A stretch of 64,000 nt of DNA, from the NCBI RefSeq assembly GCF_000428845.1, contig NZ_AUAS01000002.1:310001-374000 (forward strand). The letters are read 5' to 3'. Made by a program: the position numbers and the translations under genes. The number at the start of each line of letters is the position of its first letter. Position 1 is the first letter of the stretch. Below, piece after piece: positions 27,191 through 36,460 of this stretch. Below the pieces are notes generated by a model, which ran no database searches, was not told the origin of the DNA, and saw only the letters and a program-made list of their open reading frames with translations. The stretch is from Dyadobacter alkalitolerans DSM 23607 (GTDB taxonomy: Bacteria; Bacteroidota; Bacteroidia; Cytophagales; Spirosomataceae).

Positions 27191-27613
27191 ATGGAAACCG
27201 CAGCTCAAAAAATTACCGTCGAAACAACTGTTAATGCGCCTGTTGCGAAAGTTTGGGAACAGTTTAATGCACCGGAACACATTACGCAATGGTGCTTTGC
27301 ATCGGACGACTGGCATGCGCCGTCGGCGGAAAATGACGTCCGCACCGGCGGCAAATTTAAGACGACGATGGCTGCAAAAGACGGCAGTTTCAGCTTCGAC
27401 TTTGGTGGGGTTTATTCAAATGTTGTTCCGCAAAGTGTGATCGAATATGGTATGGAAGATGGCAGAACGGTGCAGGTAACGTTCACAGATCATGGCGATA
27501 GCACCACAGTTACTGAGATTTTTGACGCCGAACAAACCAATCCGGCAGAAATGCAGCGGGACGGCTGGCAGGCGATCCTCAATAATTTCAAGAAACATGT
27601 GGAAGGGAATTGA
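27191..27613 (+). CDS. SRPBCC/AHSA1-family protein
   Basis: A 140-residue single-domain START-like protein: ITVETTVNAPVAKVWEQFNA, HITQWCFASDDWHAP, GGKFKTTMAAKDGSFSFDFG, VVPQSVIEYGM and a closing amphipathic helix GWQAILNNFKKHVEGN. It is cytoplasmic. Family members bind hydrophobic ligands or stimulate Hsp90; no specific role can be assigned. It is shorter than, and lacks the tail of, the relative at 18298. It stands alone, 124 bases after the amidase. Confidence 0.85.
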   Translation: METAAQKITVETTVNAPVAKVWEQFNAPEHITQWCFASDDWHAPSAENDVRTGGKFKTTMAAKDGSFSFDFGGVYSNVVPQSVIEYGMEDGRTVQVTFTDHGDSTTVTEIFDAEQTNPAEMQRDGWQAILNNFKKHVEGN

Positions 27614-27697
27614 ATTTATTTTGCCCTCACAATAATGTATTCAGAATCAAAGATTTTGGAACAATTATTGTAGACTTCTGCAAAACATTCATTCATT

Positions 27698-28159
27698 ATG
27701 GAAAACGTGAAAGCGATTGTTAAGCAGGTGATCAAAATCTGGCGTCTTTACAAAACGCAGCAGAAAATGTTGACTGTGACCATGGGCCAGGAAATTCCGT
27801 TTTCGCTAAGAAAGTTGCTAAGCCAGGATTATATGGTGTGTTCCTTGTTCAAAAAGGAAATGGCCAACTTCTACGATGCGCTCAAATGCCACATGCGGGA
27901 TGCTTGTATCCTGGATTCAGACAGCAAACCGATCACGATCGACAACCGGCATGGTAACTTTGATCTGGCGCTGGCCGAAATCATTGCCCTGCATCAGAAA
28001 ATCATAGCCGAGTACGATGTTCTTCTGGAATTGGCAGAAAATTCAGACCTTAATACGTCACCATTGAAGCAGCACCGGAAGCAGATGGCTTTTATGATCG
28101 ATGAAATCGAAGCCCAGTCGAATGGTGCGCCGGCAGGAGAAGAGACCATGTTGCTTTAA
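27698..28159 (+). CDS. Helical protein of unknown function
   Basis: A 153-residue, mostly alpha-helical protein without signal peptide: MENVKAIVKQVIKIWRLYKT, LRKLLSQDYMVCSLFKKEMA, LAEIIALHQKIIAEYDVLLE and a C-terminal helix KQMAFMIDEIEAQ. The pattern of long amphipathic helices with scattered Glu and His recalls a four-helix, ferritin-like bundle, but the paired EXXH ligands are not clear. I do not recognise the family. Its last codons lie inside a terminator hairpin. Confidence 0.65.
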   Translation: MENVKAIVKQVIKIWRLYKTQQKMLTVTMGQEIPFSLRKLLSQDYMVCSLFKKEMANFYDALKCHMRDACILDSDSKPITIDNRHGNFDLALAEIIALHQKIIAEYDVLLELAENSDLNTSPLKQHRKQMAFMIDEIEAQSNGAPAGEETMLL

Positions 28160-28176
28160 AGCAGCATGGTCTTTTT
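28143..28176 (+). terminator. Terminator overlapping the stop of the helical protein
   Basis: AGACCATG (28143-28150) pairs with CATGGTCT (28165-28172), extended by an inner TGCT/AGCA pairing, followed by a T run at 28172-28176. The stop codon at 28157-28159 lies in the apical loop. Confidence 0.75.
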
Positions 28177-28191
28177 GCTTTATTAATCATA

Positions 28192-30348
28192 CTATTTAGT
28201 CAGGATTTCAACTTCTCCCCCATTGTTGAATAATTCGTGCGGAATAAAATAGCCTTTATTTTCCTTTCCGTTAACCTTAATAGCCGAGATTGCCCGGCCG
28301 CTGCCCGGCTTTTTAATGGTAATGATCTTCCCATTGCTTGTCCGCCATTTTACCTCGTCGAAAAGCGGTGCGGTTACCAGATATTCAGGATCGGTTGCCG
28401 AGAATGGGTATAATCCCAGAGCCGTAAAAACATACCAGGCCGACATTTCGCCCGCATCGTCCATCCCGCAAAGCGCCAGTCCGTTCTCCCCTATTCCATA
28501 CAAATTGTTAAGAATGTTATCGAGCTGCTTTTGTGACTTTTCGGGTTTGCCGATAAAGTGATATGAAAACGGCGCTTCATGATCCGGCTGGTTGCCATGG
28601 CAATACTGGCCCACCATTGTTTCTATATTCCGGGCAATATGCTTCGGGTTCCAGGGCACGGTAAACAGCGAATCCAACTTAGACTCAAATCCCTCAGGTC
28701 CACCATATAGCGCGATCAGCCCAGGCATATCGTGCGGCGCGAAGAACGAAACCTGCCATGCATTTGCCTCCCGGTACATGTATTCATAATAAGGATATTG
28801 CGGATCGAAAGGCTTGATCCATTCACCGTTGGCGAGTTTTCCGCGCATAAACCTGGTGGATGGATCGAACATATTTTTGTAATTCTTCGACCTAGCCATG
28901 AGCGTCCTGTAATTGGCTGTGTCGCCGAGGCTTTTCGCGATTTGCGCAACGGAATAGTCGTCGTAAGCATATTCAAGTGTTTTGGAAACACCGGCTGCGG
29001 CTTTTGTTTCCACCTCAGGATTGGCAATGTCAGGATCTGGGATGAAACCGAGCGCCTTGTATTCCTTGATGTAGGGACGCGCGCCGCCTTCGGTGTTGGC
29101 GTTTTTCAGCAGGATTTCATAGGTGCCTTTGATATCGAAATCGGTGATGCCGCGCAGGTATGCCCCGGCGATGGACGATGCGCCATGGTCTCCGTGGAAA
29201 AATGTTGGAATAAAACCTTTTTTATCCCCAACGTCTTTCATAGACTTGATCACGTCCAGCGTCACTTTCGGTGAAATGAGCCCTAAAAGCACATCTTTAT
29301 TCCGGTAAGTGTCCCATAATGAAGGTTCTGTATAATAATCGAAGCCGGTTTTCGCCACTTGATTTTTCGCGTCTGTAAACTCGCCGTTTACATCACTGCG
29401 CAATGCAGGCCAGAGGAATGAGCGGTACAAACAGGAATACAGCATTTGTTTCTGCTTCTCGTTTCCGCCTTTCACCTGGATAGAAGACAGCAGCGTTTCC
29501 CATTTTCCGGTCGCCTCGGCGCGGATCTGGTCAAAGGTTTTAGCGCCAATTTCTTTTTCAAGATTCTCCTTTGCATTCTCCACGCTTACAAACGAAATGC
29601 CGATCTTCATTTCCACAGGCGCCTTACCATCGGCCAAGTGAACGATTGCATAACCTGTTTGAGCGCCTTCTTCTTTTTCTTCCAGCTTTTCAATGTCCGT
29701 GTTCAGGCGGGCATAAAAGAAGATTTTTTCACCCGTCTGCTGGTAACCCTGTACAGCATTGTTACCAGCCTTTTCAATGTTCCAATTTGAGATCTTGTTA
29801 TTCGCTTTGGCGAGGTCAAAGAGAATTTGCCTTCCCTTATTATTTTTGAATTCATATTGATGAAAACCTGCCCTTAATGTGGAGGTCAGCTTCACATTAA
29901 CCTCATAATCATCGAGATACACCTGATAAAACCCTGGTGCAGCGCTTTCTTTCTGGTGACTAAACCTCGAACCGAACTTCTCTCCGGGGTTTGACAATGG
30001 CAAAACAGGAATGTTGCAAAGATTCCAATGTCCCTTATTTGTATGCGTGAAAGCGAGGATCAGCGAGTCCTCATATTCATAGCCCGCTCCCGAGCCATAT
30101 TCTGTCATTGGGCTGAGTTGCACCATTGCGTTCGGCAGCGAGCTTCCGGCAAATGTAAGCCCGGCCCAGGATCGCCAGCCCTGCGGCAACTCGTAACCCA
30201 GGATTTTCGGGTCTGTCAGCGGGGCGGTGCCGATGAATGTGTTTACGTATTTTGTATAAACCGGTTTGGTCTGGGCGAGCATGTAGTTGGATGCAAGCAG
30301 GACAATCCATGCAGGCCAGAAAATGGGTTTGAGCGTTTTTAATGTCAT
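28192..30348 (-). CDS. GH92 alpha-mannosidase, exported
   Basis: A 718-residue glycoside hydrolase. A signal peptide ends near ASNYMLAQ. The N-terminal beta-sandwich starts KYVNTFIGT. The catalytic (alpha/alpha)6 domain contains REANAWQVSFFAPHD, with Glu527 in the position of the family's general acid, and CGMDDAGEMSAWYVFTALG, with the Asp pair 630-631 near the general base and Ca2+ site. GNQPDHE (585-591) stands where, from memory, most members have GNEP. GH92 enzymes are Ca2+-dependent exo-mannosidases with inversion, acting on alpha-1,2, -1,3, -1,4 or -1,6 links; specificity cannot be decided here. It has no SusCD neighbours, so it acts alone, probably in the periplasm on mannan or N-glycan fragments. 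Confidence 0.9.
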   Translation of the reverse strand: MTLKTLKPIFWPAWIVLLASNYMLAQTKPVYTKYVNTFIGTAPLTDPKILGYELPQGWRSWAGLTFAGSSLPNAMVQLSPMTEYGSGAGYEYEDSLILAFTHTNKGHWNLCNIPVLPLSNPGEKFGSRFSHQKESAAPGFYQVYLDDYEVNVKLTSTLRAGFHQYEFKNNKGRQILFDLAKANNKISNWNIEKAGNNAVQGYQQTGEKIFFYARLNTDIEKLEEKEEGAQTGYAIVHLADGKAPVEMKIGISFVSVENAKENLEKEIGAKTFDQIRAEATGKWETLLSSIQVKGGNEKQKQMLYSCLYRSFLWPALRSDVNGEFTDAKNQVAKTGFDYYTEPSLWDTYRNKDVLLGLISPKVTLDVIKSMKDVGDKKGFIPTFFHGDHGASSIAGAYLRGITDFDIKGTYEILLKNANTEGGARPYIKEYKALGFIPDPDIANPEVETKAAAGVSKTLEYAYDDYSVAQIAKSLGDTANYRTLMARSKNYKNMFDPSTRFMRGKLANGEWIKPFDPQYPYYEYMYREANAWQVSFFAPHDMPGLIALYGGPEGFESKLDSLFTVPWNPKHIARNIETMVGQYCHGNQPDHEAPFSYHFIGKPEKSQKQLDNILNNLYGIGENGLALCGMDDAGEMSAWYVFTALGLYPFSATDPEYLVTAPLFDEVKWRTSNGKIITIKKPGSGRAISAIKVNGKENKGYFIPHELFNNGGEVEILTK

Positions 30349-30429
30349 TACAAAATGGATTTAGGCTAATGTTCTTTGAATAGCTGGCCTGTAAAGGTAA
30401 GTCTGAATTCGTTTTCTGCACCCGGCCTG

Positions 30430-31191
30430 CTATCCTTTTAAGTCTTTGGGCAAAAAACCGAATTTTCGCTTAAATGCGGCTGTAAAATGTTGCGGATTTT
30501 TATATCCTGCCAATGCGGCTATTTCAGCAATGGAAGCTGCATTGCTTCTATCCTGGATCCTTTGCCGGGCTTCTTCAAGACGGATATCTGTGATAAACCC
30601 AAAAATGGTCGTCCCAAATAATTCTTTAAAACCTTCCTGCAATTTGGTGCGGTTAATGCCTGCGGTTTTGGAAAGCTCTTCAATGGAATGAGGATTGTGA
30701 ATATCTGCAAGCAACAGCGCCCTTACGTCATTCAGCTTCTCAATGTCCATTTTCTTTAAGACCTTCTTTCCCACCGGCAACGCATTGATCTGACTGATCT
30801 GCAATGTGAGCAGCTCAACAACTTTTGCTTCAATAAATAATCTTTTTAATGTGCCCGAGAGGCCGCATTCGTCGATTTGAGCCAGGATTTGCTTCATAGC
30901 GCTCGTCATGGGAAAGCTCCGGTTGCCCATGATCGCAGGCAAATTTTTTTCAATGTTTTTGCCAAAATCACGCAGGATTTCAAGATCATTATGAAGAACG
31001 CGTTTCAGGAAATCGAGCGAAAGCTCAATCTCAATGCTGTCCGGACCAGACTGTTTTAGAAGATTCGCCTTTCTGTGTGATCCTGGGTAAAATAGCAGGG
31101 AATGTGAGCCGCACCTTTCAAAATGCATTCGCAGATAGGGAAAATCGCTTTCCGATGCGTGTGTAATATCATTTTCTAAAAAAATTTTCAT
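30430..31191 (-). CDS. AraC-family regulator of the second receptor operon
   Basis: A 253-residue regulator. The C-terminal HTH pair spans about 160-253: SIEELSKTAGINRTKLQEGF and SIAEIAALAGYKNPQHFTAA, ending KRKFGFLPKDLK. The N-terminal half (SLLFYPGSHRK) has a short sensor of the PchR type, which in other bacteria binds ferric siderophores. It is divergent from the TonB receptor gene with 117 bases between them, the standard arrangement for a siderophore-responsive activator. The ligand is inferred. Confidence 0.88.
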   Translation of the reverse strand: MKIFLENDITHASESDFPYLRMHFERCGSHSLLFYPGSHRKANLLKQSGPDSIEIELSLDFLKRVLHNDLEILRDFGKNIEKNLPAIMGNRSFPMTSAMKQILAQIDECGLSGTLKRLFIEAKVVELLTLQISQINALPVGKKVLKKMDIEKLNDVRALLLADIHNPHSIEELSKTAGINRTKLQEGFKELFGTTIFGFITDIRLEEARQRIQDRSNAASIAEIAALAGYKNPQHFTAAFKRKFGFLPKDLKG

Positions 31192-31258
31192 TCGAAACTC
31201 CTGCTTTTAGCGTCATTAAAAGTGCATGTAGCGTTAACCGCCCGAGTCAACCCACCCG

Positions 31259-31266
31259 TAGCTTTG
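31259..31266 (+). promoter_or_regulatory. Candidate -7 element for the second receptor operon
   Basis: TAGCTTTG matches TAnnTTTG and ends 42 bases upstream of the receptor start at 31309. No good -33 element sits 17-23 bases upstream, which would suit activator dependence on the divergent AraC protein. Confidence 0.35.
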
Positions 31267-31308
31267 CACTTATTTTTAACCAGTCTTAATTAACAAATTT
31301 ATACACAG

Positions 31309-33699
31309 TTGACAAAATCTCTCCCCGTCCTTCCACTTTTATTTATAATGCTGCTTTTTATGCGGTTGTCAGCGGCTGGTCAGGAAACCACTATTATTTC
31401 CGGATTTGTGAAGGACAGCGAGGGAGAACCTTTACCCGGCGCCTCTATAACTGTGATGAACACGGTCAAAGGAACGCTAACCGACAGCCTTGGCACATTC
31501 CGGATTACAGTGCCTGCTATGGAGTCTTATACAATTGACATACAACACATTGGTTTCAAAAAGCTGACGCGCACTATTGCCCGAAAAGACATCAGAAAAG
31601 GCAGTCTTACTTTCACATTGCTAGACGACCAAACCCAGCTTTCGGAGGTGCAGGTGATGGGGCAATCCGAAACCCAGCAAGCAAAACTGCAACCGATCAA
31701 GGCTGAGGTGATCAATACGAAAGCGGTTCAGCAGCAACCTTCATCATTGGTTGAACTCATGAACCGCTCGGCAGGGATCCGCATTCGGCAGACGGGTGGG
31801 CTGGGCTCTAATTCAGGACTTATGATGAATGGCTTTCAGGACCGCGCCATTAAAAATTTCCGCGACGGCATTCCGCTTGATTATCTGGGCGCGGGATATA
31901 ACATTTCGCTCGTGCCGGTGAATATGCTCGAACGCGTGGAAGTGTATAAAGGCGTACTACCGACTGCGTTAGGCGCGGACGCGTTGGGCGGGGCGGTGAA
32001 TATGGTTACTAAGAAGTCACTTTACCGTTATGCGGAAGCATCTTATGAAATTGCTTCGTTCAACACCCACCGGGCATCATTAAACGCATTATACAGCGAC
32101 ACAACCCGCCATTTCTTTGTGGGCGCTGATGCATTTCTGAACCGCTCGGACAACAATTATAAAGTGGATGTGACTGTTACAGACCAGGAAACAGCAGCAC
32201 GTACGCCAGCCACAGTGCGGTTATTCCACAATCAGTTCACGAACTACTATACAGAAGGTTATGCAGGATTGACCAATCTGCTCTGGGTTGATGAGCTTCG
32301 CGTGGGTGTGACGTGGTTTCACATTAACAGGCAGAATCAATATGGCTCAACCATGTCGCAGCCATTTGGCGCCTCTGTCAGCAGGCAGCATTCGGTAATT
32401 CCCACACTTCGCTATCGCAAAAAGTTTGGCCGGCTCGGGATTGACCAGTTCCTCACAGCCAGCAACATTCATACTGCGCAAGTCGACACAGCAAGAGGCA
32501 CTTACGACTGGTATGGAGGGTTTATTCCCAGTCCTTCCCGCCTGGGCGAAATTTCCATGCAAGGAAGTTTGTCCGACATAAAGTTTTCCTATTTCACTTC
32601 ACGGACCCATCTGAGCTATCAGGCTGCGGAAAATCATCTTGCGGAATTGAATGTTGTTTCTACGAACATTGGTCGCACCGGAACCGATCCTATGGGGTTA
32701 ACATTGCCTCAGACCGGCCAGGATATTTTATCCCTCCCCGCCAAATACTACAAAATTATCGGCGCGGCGGGAGTTCAATCCGTTTTCTTGAACGGGAAGC
32801 TTACCAACAACCTGATTGCGAAGTTCTTTCATTACAATACGTCAACCATCAATGTTGACATGTACGGAACCGCGCTTGGCGAACACAGGTCCACTTCGGA
32901 AAATAGCTTCGGCATTGCGGAGGCAGTGAAGTTTGTATTGACAGGCAATACTTTTTTGCGGCTTTCGGCGGAGGCGGCTACACGCTTGCCTGAGCAGGAT
33001 GAAATGTTTGGGGACGGAAACTTCCATCGCTCTAATTTCCTCTTGACACCTGAAAAAAGCACCAATTTCAATCTGGGCTTCCGAACGGAAAAAAGGAACG
33101 CTTTCAGTTTAGAAGTCAACACTTTTTACCGCATTACAAAGGACCTGATCCTGAAAGTGCCGGTCGATTTTTTGTTTACCCAAAATCAAAATGTTGAAAA
33201 TGTAAAAGGACTTGGCCTGGAAGCTGACATGACGGTGTCCCTGAATCGCTGGCTGCGGGCGAACGGCAATTTCACTTACCAGGATTTCCGCCTTTTCGAC
33301 ACACAAAACCGGCAGACGGAAAAGGCCAGACTGCGCAATACGCCCTATTTCTTTGCTAATCTCGGCCTGAATAGCACGCTTAACCACATTGGGAATAACG
33401 GGAAAATCCACCTGTATTATTTCTTCACATTCGTGCGGGAATATTACCTGAATTACGTCCCCAAAAACCTCGAACCCGACGGTTTCCTGGGGTTATGGGG
33501 CAAAGCGAAGTTCGATGCGCCCAACATTATCCCTAACCAGGGCTTACACTCAGCAGGTTTCACTTACCATCCCGGCGGAGAGCGCTTTTCTATTGGTTTT
33601 CAGGCCAAAAACTTCCTGAATGCGCGTATATATGACAACTTCCGCATTCAGAATGCCGGACGCAGCTTGCACTTGAAACTTAATTATACCCTCAAATAA
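31309..33699 (+). CDS. TonB-dependent outer-membrane receptor (siderophore type), paralogue
   Basis: A 796-residue receptor starting at TTG (31309), which gives a good signal peptide (MTKSLPVLPLLFIMLLFMRL...AAGQ). No ATG fits better. Residues 30-110 are a carboxypeptidase-regulatory-like domain (GEPLPGASITVMNTVKGTL). A short LSEVQVMGQS segment could be the TonB contact. The plug has LMNRSAGIRIRQTGGLGSN and ADALGGAVNMVTKK, and the barrel ends NAGRSLHLKLNYTLK. There is no SusD partner. It is paralogous to the receptor at 1428-3797, and both lead DUF4374 and PepSY genes in the same order. It is probably under the AraC regulator read in the opposite direction. Confidence 0.92.
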   Translation: MTKSLPVLPLLFIMLLFMRLSAAGQETTIISGFVKDSEGEPLPGASITVMNTVKGTLTDSLGTFRITVPAMESYTIDIQHIGFKKLTRTIARKDIRKGSLTFTLLDDQTQLSEVQVMGQSETQQAKLQPIKAEVINTKAVQQQPSSLVELMNRSAGIRIRQTGGLGSNSGLMMNGFQDRAIKNFRDGIPLDYLGAGYNISLVPVNMLERVEVYKGVLPTALGADALGGAVNMVTKKSLYRYAEASYEIASFNTHRASLNALYSDTTRHFFVGADAFLNRSDNNYKVDVTVTDQETAARTPATVRLFHNQFTNYYTEGYAGLTNLLWVDELRVGVTWFHINRQNQYGSTMSQPFGASVSRQHSVIPTLRYRKKFGRLGIDQFLTASNIHTAQVDTARGTYDWYGGFIPSPSRLGEISMQGSLSDIKFSYFTSRTHLSYQAAENHLAELNVVSTNIGRTGTDPMGLTLPQTGQDILSLPAKYYKIIGAAGVQSVFLNGKLTNNLIAKFFHYNTSTINVDMYGTALGEHRSTSENSFGIAEAVKFVLTGNTFLRLSAEAATRLPEQDEMFGDGNFHRSNFLLTPEKSTNFNLGFRTEKRNAFSLEVNTFYRITKDLILKVPVDFLFTQNQNVENVKGLGLEADMTVSLNRWLRANGNFTYQDFRLFDTQNRQTEKARLRNTPYFFANLGLNSTLNHIGNNGKIHLYYFFTFVREYYLNYVPKNLEPDGFLGLWGKAKFDAPNIIPNQGLHSAGFTYHPGGERFSIGFQAKNFLNARIYDNFRIQNAGRSLHLKLNYTLK

Positions 33700-33727
33700 A
33701 TCTTAGTTTATTCTCAAATCCAATGTT

Positions 33728-34966
33728 ATGAAAATCCCTTTATTGAAGTATCTGTTCTACTTTTTCGCTGCCTCCACATTTATCGGATGCTCGTCCGATG
33801 ACGACGTAGACAGTCCGAACCCGGAAGAAAAAGACAAGTTTATATTAATGACCACCACATCTCGCTTTGAGTCCGGTTTTATCACACCGCTGGAAGGACT
33901 TCCGTCGGGAAGCATTCAAAACAACAATCCTAAAACGTTGCAGGTTGCGAGTGCATTTGGCTTCCGCACTTTCAAAAACTGGCTTTTCAACCGCTCGAAT
34001 GCTGCCGGTGATGAAGGTTTGCAGAAATATACCGTTAATTCTGACGGCAGTCTCAAAGATGAGGGCTTCATTGCTGGCTCTACTCAATATCTGGTTGTAA
34101 ATGAGACCACTGGCTATTATCTGGACGTCACACGCGGGACGCTCAAATTACAGAAGTTCAATCCGACGACCATGTTGCGGACGGGTGAAGTGGATTTATC
34201 AGTCGTAAAGAAAGACGGCGTTGAATATCAGGTTGTAGGCCAGCATACCATTGCTGCCAAAGAAGGGAAACTATTCGTCGGGATCACTTATGGCACCAAG
34301 AAGGGTGCCGGTTATGGCGATGACGTTTTCAATGCGGTTGAATTTGCGGTGGTGGACCTGGCGAGAGACAAATATGAGAAAACGATCAAATATGATGGTT
34401 TGAAAAGCATTGGCTGGGGATCGTCGGGAAATAAGATGTGGTCAATCGGCGATGACGGTGCGCTATATCTGTACAGCACGGGATTAGGTAACTCTGCGTT
34501 TTCAAACCCTTCCATTATCCGTATCAAAAAAGGAGAAACTGATTTTGACAAAACCTGGGTGTTTTCTACAAAAGCGCTGAAAGCAGGAAACTCCATTGCA
34601 ACAGCATTGGTAAAAGGTGGAAAATTATATTTTGAAATGGCTACAGTGCCGCTAAAAACGGACTACTCCAACCTTACTGCAAGTATTTTTGAATACTATA
34701 CTTACGATATGACTTCAAAACAAATCACCAAAATAGAAGGAATGCCGCTGCATGATTATGCATATGCCAATGAGCAAGCCATCACTGAAATTGACGGTAA
34801 AGTTTACTTATGGGTCAGGAACGGCACGGTAACAACCAGCGGCACCACCAGCGTAACCACCGTGAATGAAGATGGATATTATGTTGTAGACGGCAACAAA
34901 GCAACCTCTGTGTTCAAAGTTGCACATGACGGATCCATTCAAGGTTTTGCGAAACTGAGTGAATAA
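33728..34966 (+). CDS. DUF4374 lipoprotein, paralogue
   Basis: A 412-residue lipoprotein; lipobox FIGC gives Cys21, followed by SSDDDVDSPNPEE. The body is a predicted beta-propeller with SGNKMWSIGDDGALYLYSTG, PSIIRIKKGETDFDKTWVFS and KVYLWVRNGTVTTSGTTSV. The segment PSIIRIKKGETDFDKTWVF matches PSAIVRIKAGTTEFDKSYLF of the protein at 145-1392, a direct sign of paralogy. It starts 28 bases after the receptor stop. Probably outer-membrane anchored; it may receive a ferric chelate from the receptor (inference). Confidence 0.85.
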   Translation: MKIPLLKYLFYFFAASTFIGCSSDDDVDSPNPEEKDKFILMTTTSRFESGFITPLEGLPSGSIQNNNPKTLQVASAFGFRTFKNWLFNRSNAAGDEGLQKYTVNSDGSLKDEGFIAGSTQYLVVNETTGYYLDVTRGTLKLQKFNPTTMLRTGEVDLSVVKKDGVEYQVVGQHTIAAKEGKLFVGITYGTKKGAGYGDDVFNAVEFAVVDLARDKYEKTIKYDGLKSIGWGSSGNKMWSIGDDGALYLYSTGLGNSAFSNPSIIRIKKGETDFDKTWVFSTKALKAGNSIATALVKGGKLYFEMATVPLKTDYSNLTASIFEYYTYDMTSKQITKIEGMPLHDYAYANEQAITEIDGKVYLWVRNGTVTTSGTTSVTTVNEDGYYVVDGNKATSVFKVAHDGSIQGFAKLSE

Positions 34967-34994
34967 TTAATCAACCAAAACAGCATTCAACAAT

Positions 34995-36170
34995 ATGAGC
35001 TCTGTCAAAAAAATCCAGACCTGGTTCCAGATACACAAATGGACGAGCCTGATATGCACGGCATTTTTGCTTATGCTTTGCCTTACCGGCCTTCCGCTGA
35101 TCTTTCATGAAGAAATCGAAGAGCTGGAAGGCAAACCGCACATGGCAAAACAAGTGCCCGCAGGAACGCCCAAGGCCAGCCTGGACAAACTGGCAGAAAC
35201 GGCATTGGCCACCTATCCGAAAAAGGTGATCCGTTACGTCTACTGGGATGAACATGAGCCAAACACAACCGCATTCAGCCTCTCAGATTCCATTAACGCG
35301 GCACCGGATAATTACACAACGGTGATCGTGGATGACCATACGGCTGAGGTTTTGGAAACACCCAATTACCAGGAAGGTTTCATGTACATCATGTTCCAGC
35401 TGCACGTGGATATGTTTATGGGAATCGGCGGCAAATTATTCCTCGGCGTAATGGGGTTGTTATTTATAGCAGCCATTGTCTCCGGCATTATGCTATACGG
35501 CCCGATCATGAAACGGTTTGATTTCGGTATGATCCGGACGGCGCGCTCTACCCGGCTCAAATGGCTTGACCTGCATAATTTACTTGGCGTGGTGACCATT
35601 GTATGGGGAGTTGTTGTAGGCTTTACGGGCGTTATTAACACGGCGTCGGAGATTGTGCTGGGGCTTTGGCAGCAGGGTCAGCTTGCAGAAATGACAGCGC
35701 CCTACATCAATGCATCGCCTTTGTCAGGAAAGTTAAGCCCAGTAGATCAGGCAGTTACATTGACCAAACAAGCAGCCCCCGGCATGGAACCATCCCTGAT
35801 CGCCTACCCCGGAACTCCATTTTCGAGCAAACACCACTATGCAGTTTTTGTAAAAGGAAATACACCATTGACGAAGCGCATCATTAAGCCAGCTTTGATT
35901 GATGCTAAAAAGGGAGTGCTGACGGACCTGCGCGATATGCCTTGGTTTGTAAATGCACTGTTCATTTCCCAGCCACTGCATTTTGGGGATTATGGCGGCC
36001 TGCCGCTCAAAATCATCTGGGCGCTGTTTGACATAGCCACAATTGTGATCCTGGGCAGCGGGTTGTACTTATGGTTTGCACGAAATAAAGCCACAAAAGC
36101 GCATATCAAAAGGCTGGACAAGAATGATACTGAAATCCTGACAGTTCAGGCGCATAGTGAAAACGTTTAA
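34995..36170 (+). CDS. PepSY-domain inner-membrane protein
   Basis: A 391-residue protein. The first helix follows VKKIQTWFQIHKWTSL. A periplasmic PepSY-like domain (HEEIEELEGKPHMAKQV) comes next, then a helix pair near 145-215 (FLGVMGLLFIAAIVSGIMLY and WLDLHNLLGVVTIVWGVVVG). A second periplasmic domain and a last helix near 345 (IIWALFDIATIVILGSGLYL) complete it. Conserved His residues in FQLHVD and LDLHNLLG could bind haem b, as proposed for ferric-siderophore reductases of this architecture; this is inference. It is the third gene of the operon, 28 bases after DUF4374. The truncated gene at the left window edge is its paralogue. Confidence 0.88.
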   Translation: MSSVKKIQTWFQIHKWTSLICTAFLLMLCLTGLPLIFHEEIEELEGKPHMAKQVPAGTPKASLDKLAETALATYPKKVIRYVYWDEHEPNTTAFSLSDSINAAPDNYTTVIVDDHTAEVLETPNYQEGFMYIMFQLHVDMFMGIGGKLFLGVMGLLFIAAIVSGIMLYGPIMKRFDFGMIRTARSTRLKWLDLHNLLGVVTIVWGVVVGFTGVINTASEIVLGLWQQGQLAEMTAPYINASPLSGKLSPVDQAVTLTKQAAPGMEPSLIAYPGTPFSSKHHYAVFVKGNTPLTKRIIKPALIDAKKGVLTDLRDMPWFVNALFISQPLHFGDYGGLPLKIIWALFDIATIVILGSGLYLWFARNKATKAHIKRLDKNDTEILTVQAHSENV

Positions 36171-36176
36171 CTTCAA

Positions 36177-36389
36177 ATGTACCGGATTATGGTAAAAAGT
36201 GTTTTCTGGAAAGTCTGGGGACTTCCCATCATTATCGGAATTTTATCTGCAATAGGACTTTTATCGGCGCTTACCGGAGACGGTTTCTACGATTTGCTGT
36301 CCTGGCTTACTCTGGGCATTCCGGTGGTTCTGGCAGTTTGGTATTTGGTAAAACCAAAGAAAAACCCAACCATAGGCCGAGCCAGATAA
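36177..36389 (+). CDS. Small membrane protein at the end of the uptake operon
   Basis: A 70-residue protein with two membrane helices (LPIIIGILSAIGLLSAL and WLTLGIPVVLAVWYLV) and a basic C-terminus. The start ATG at 36177 is 6 bases after the PepSY stop; ATG 36189 is an alternative. It is likely co-transcribed and may be an assembly partner of the PepSY protein. No family recognised. Confidence 0.7.
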   Translation: MYRIMVKSVFWKVWGLPIIIGILSAIGLLSALTGDGFYDLLSWLTLGIPVVLAVWYLVKPKKNPTIGRAR

Positions 36390-36410
36390 TATTGTTCAAA
36401 CTGAAAAAGC

Positions 36411-36452
36411 CAAATAGACTCCGCTATATCCTTGCGGAGTCTATTTGCTTTT
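36411..36452. terminator. Bidirectional terminator
   Basis: A 14-bp perfect stem, 36411-36424 with 36434-36447, 9-base loop, then CTTTTA. It lies between the uptake operon and the convergent DUF1080 gene. Confidence 0.82.
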
Positions 36453-36460
36453 ATAAAGTG

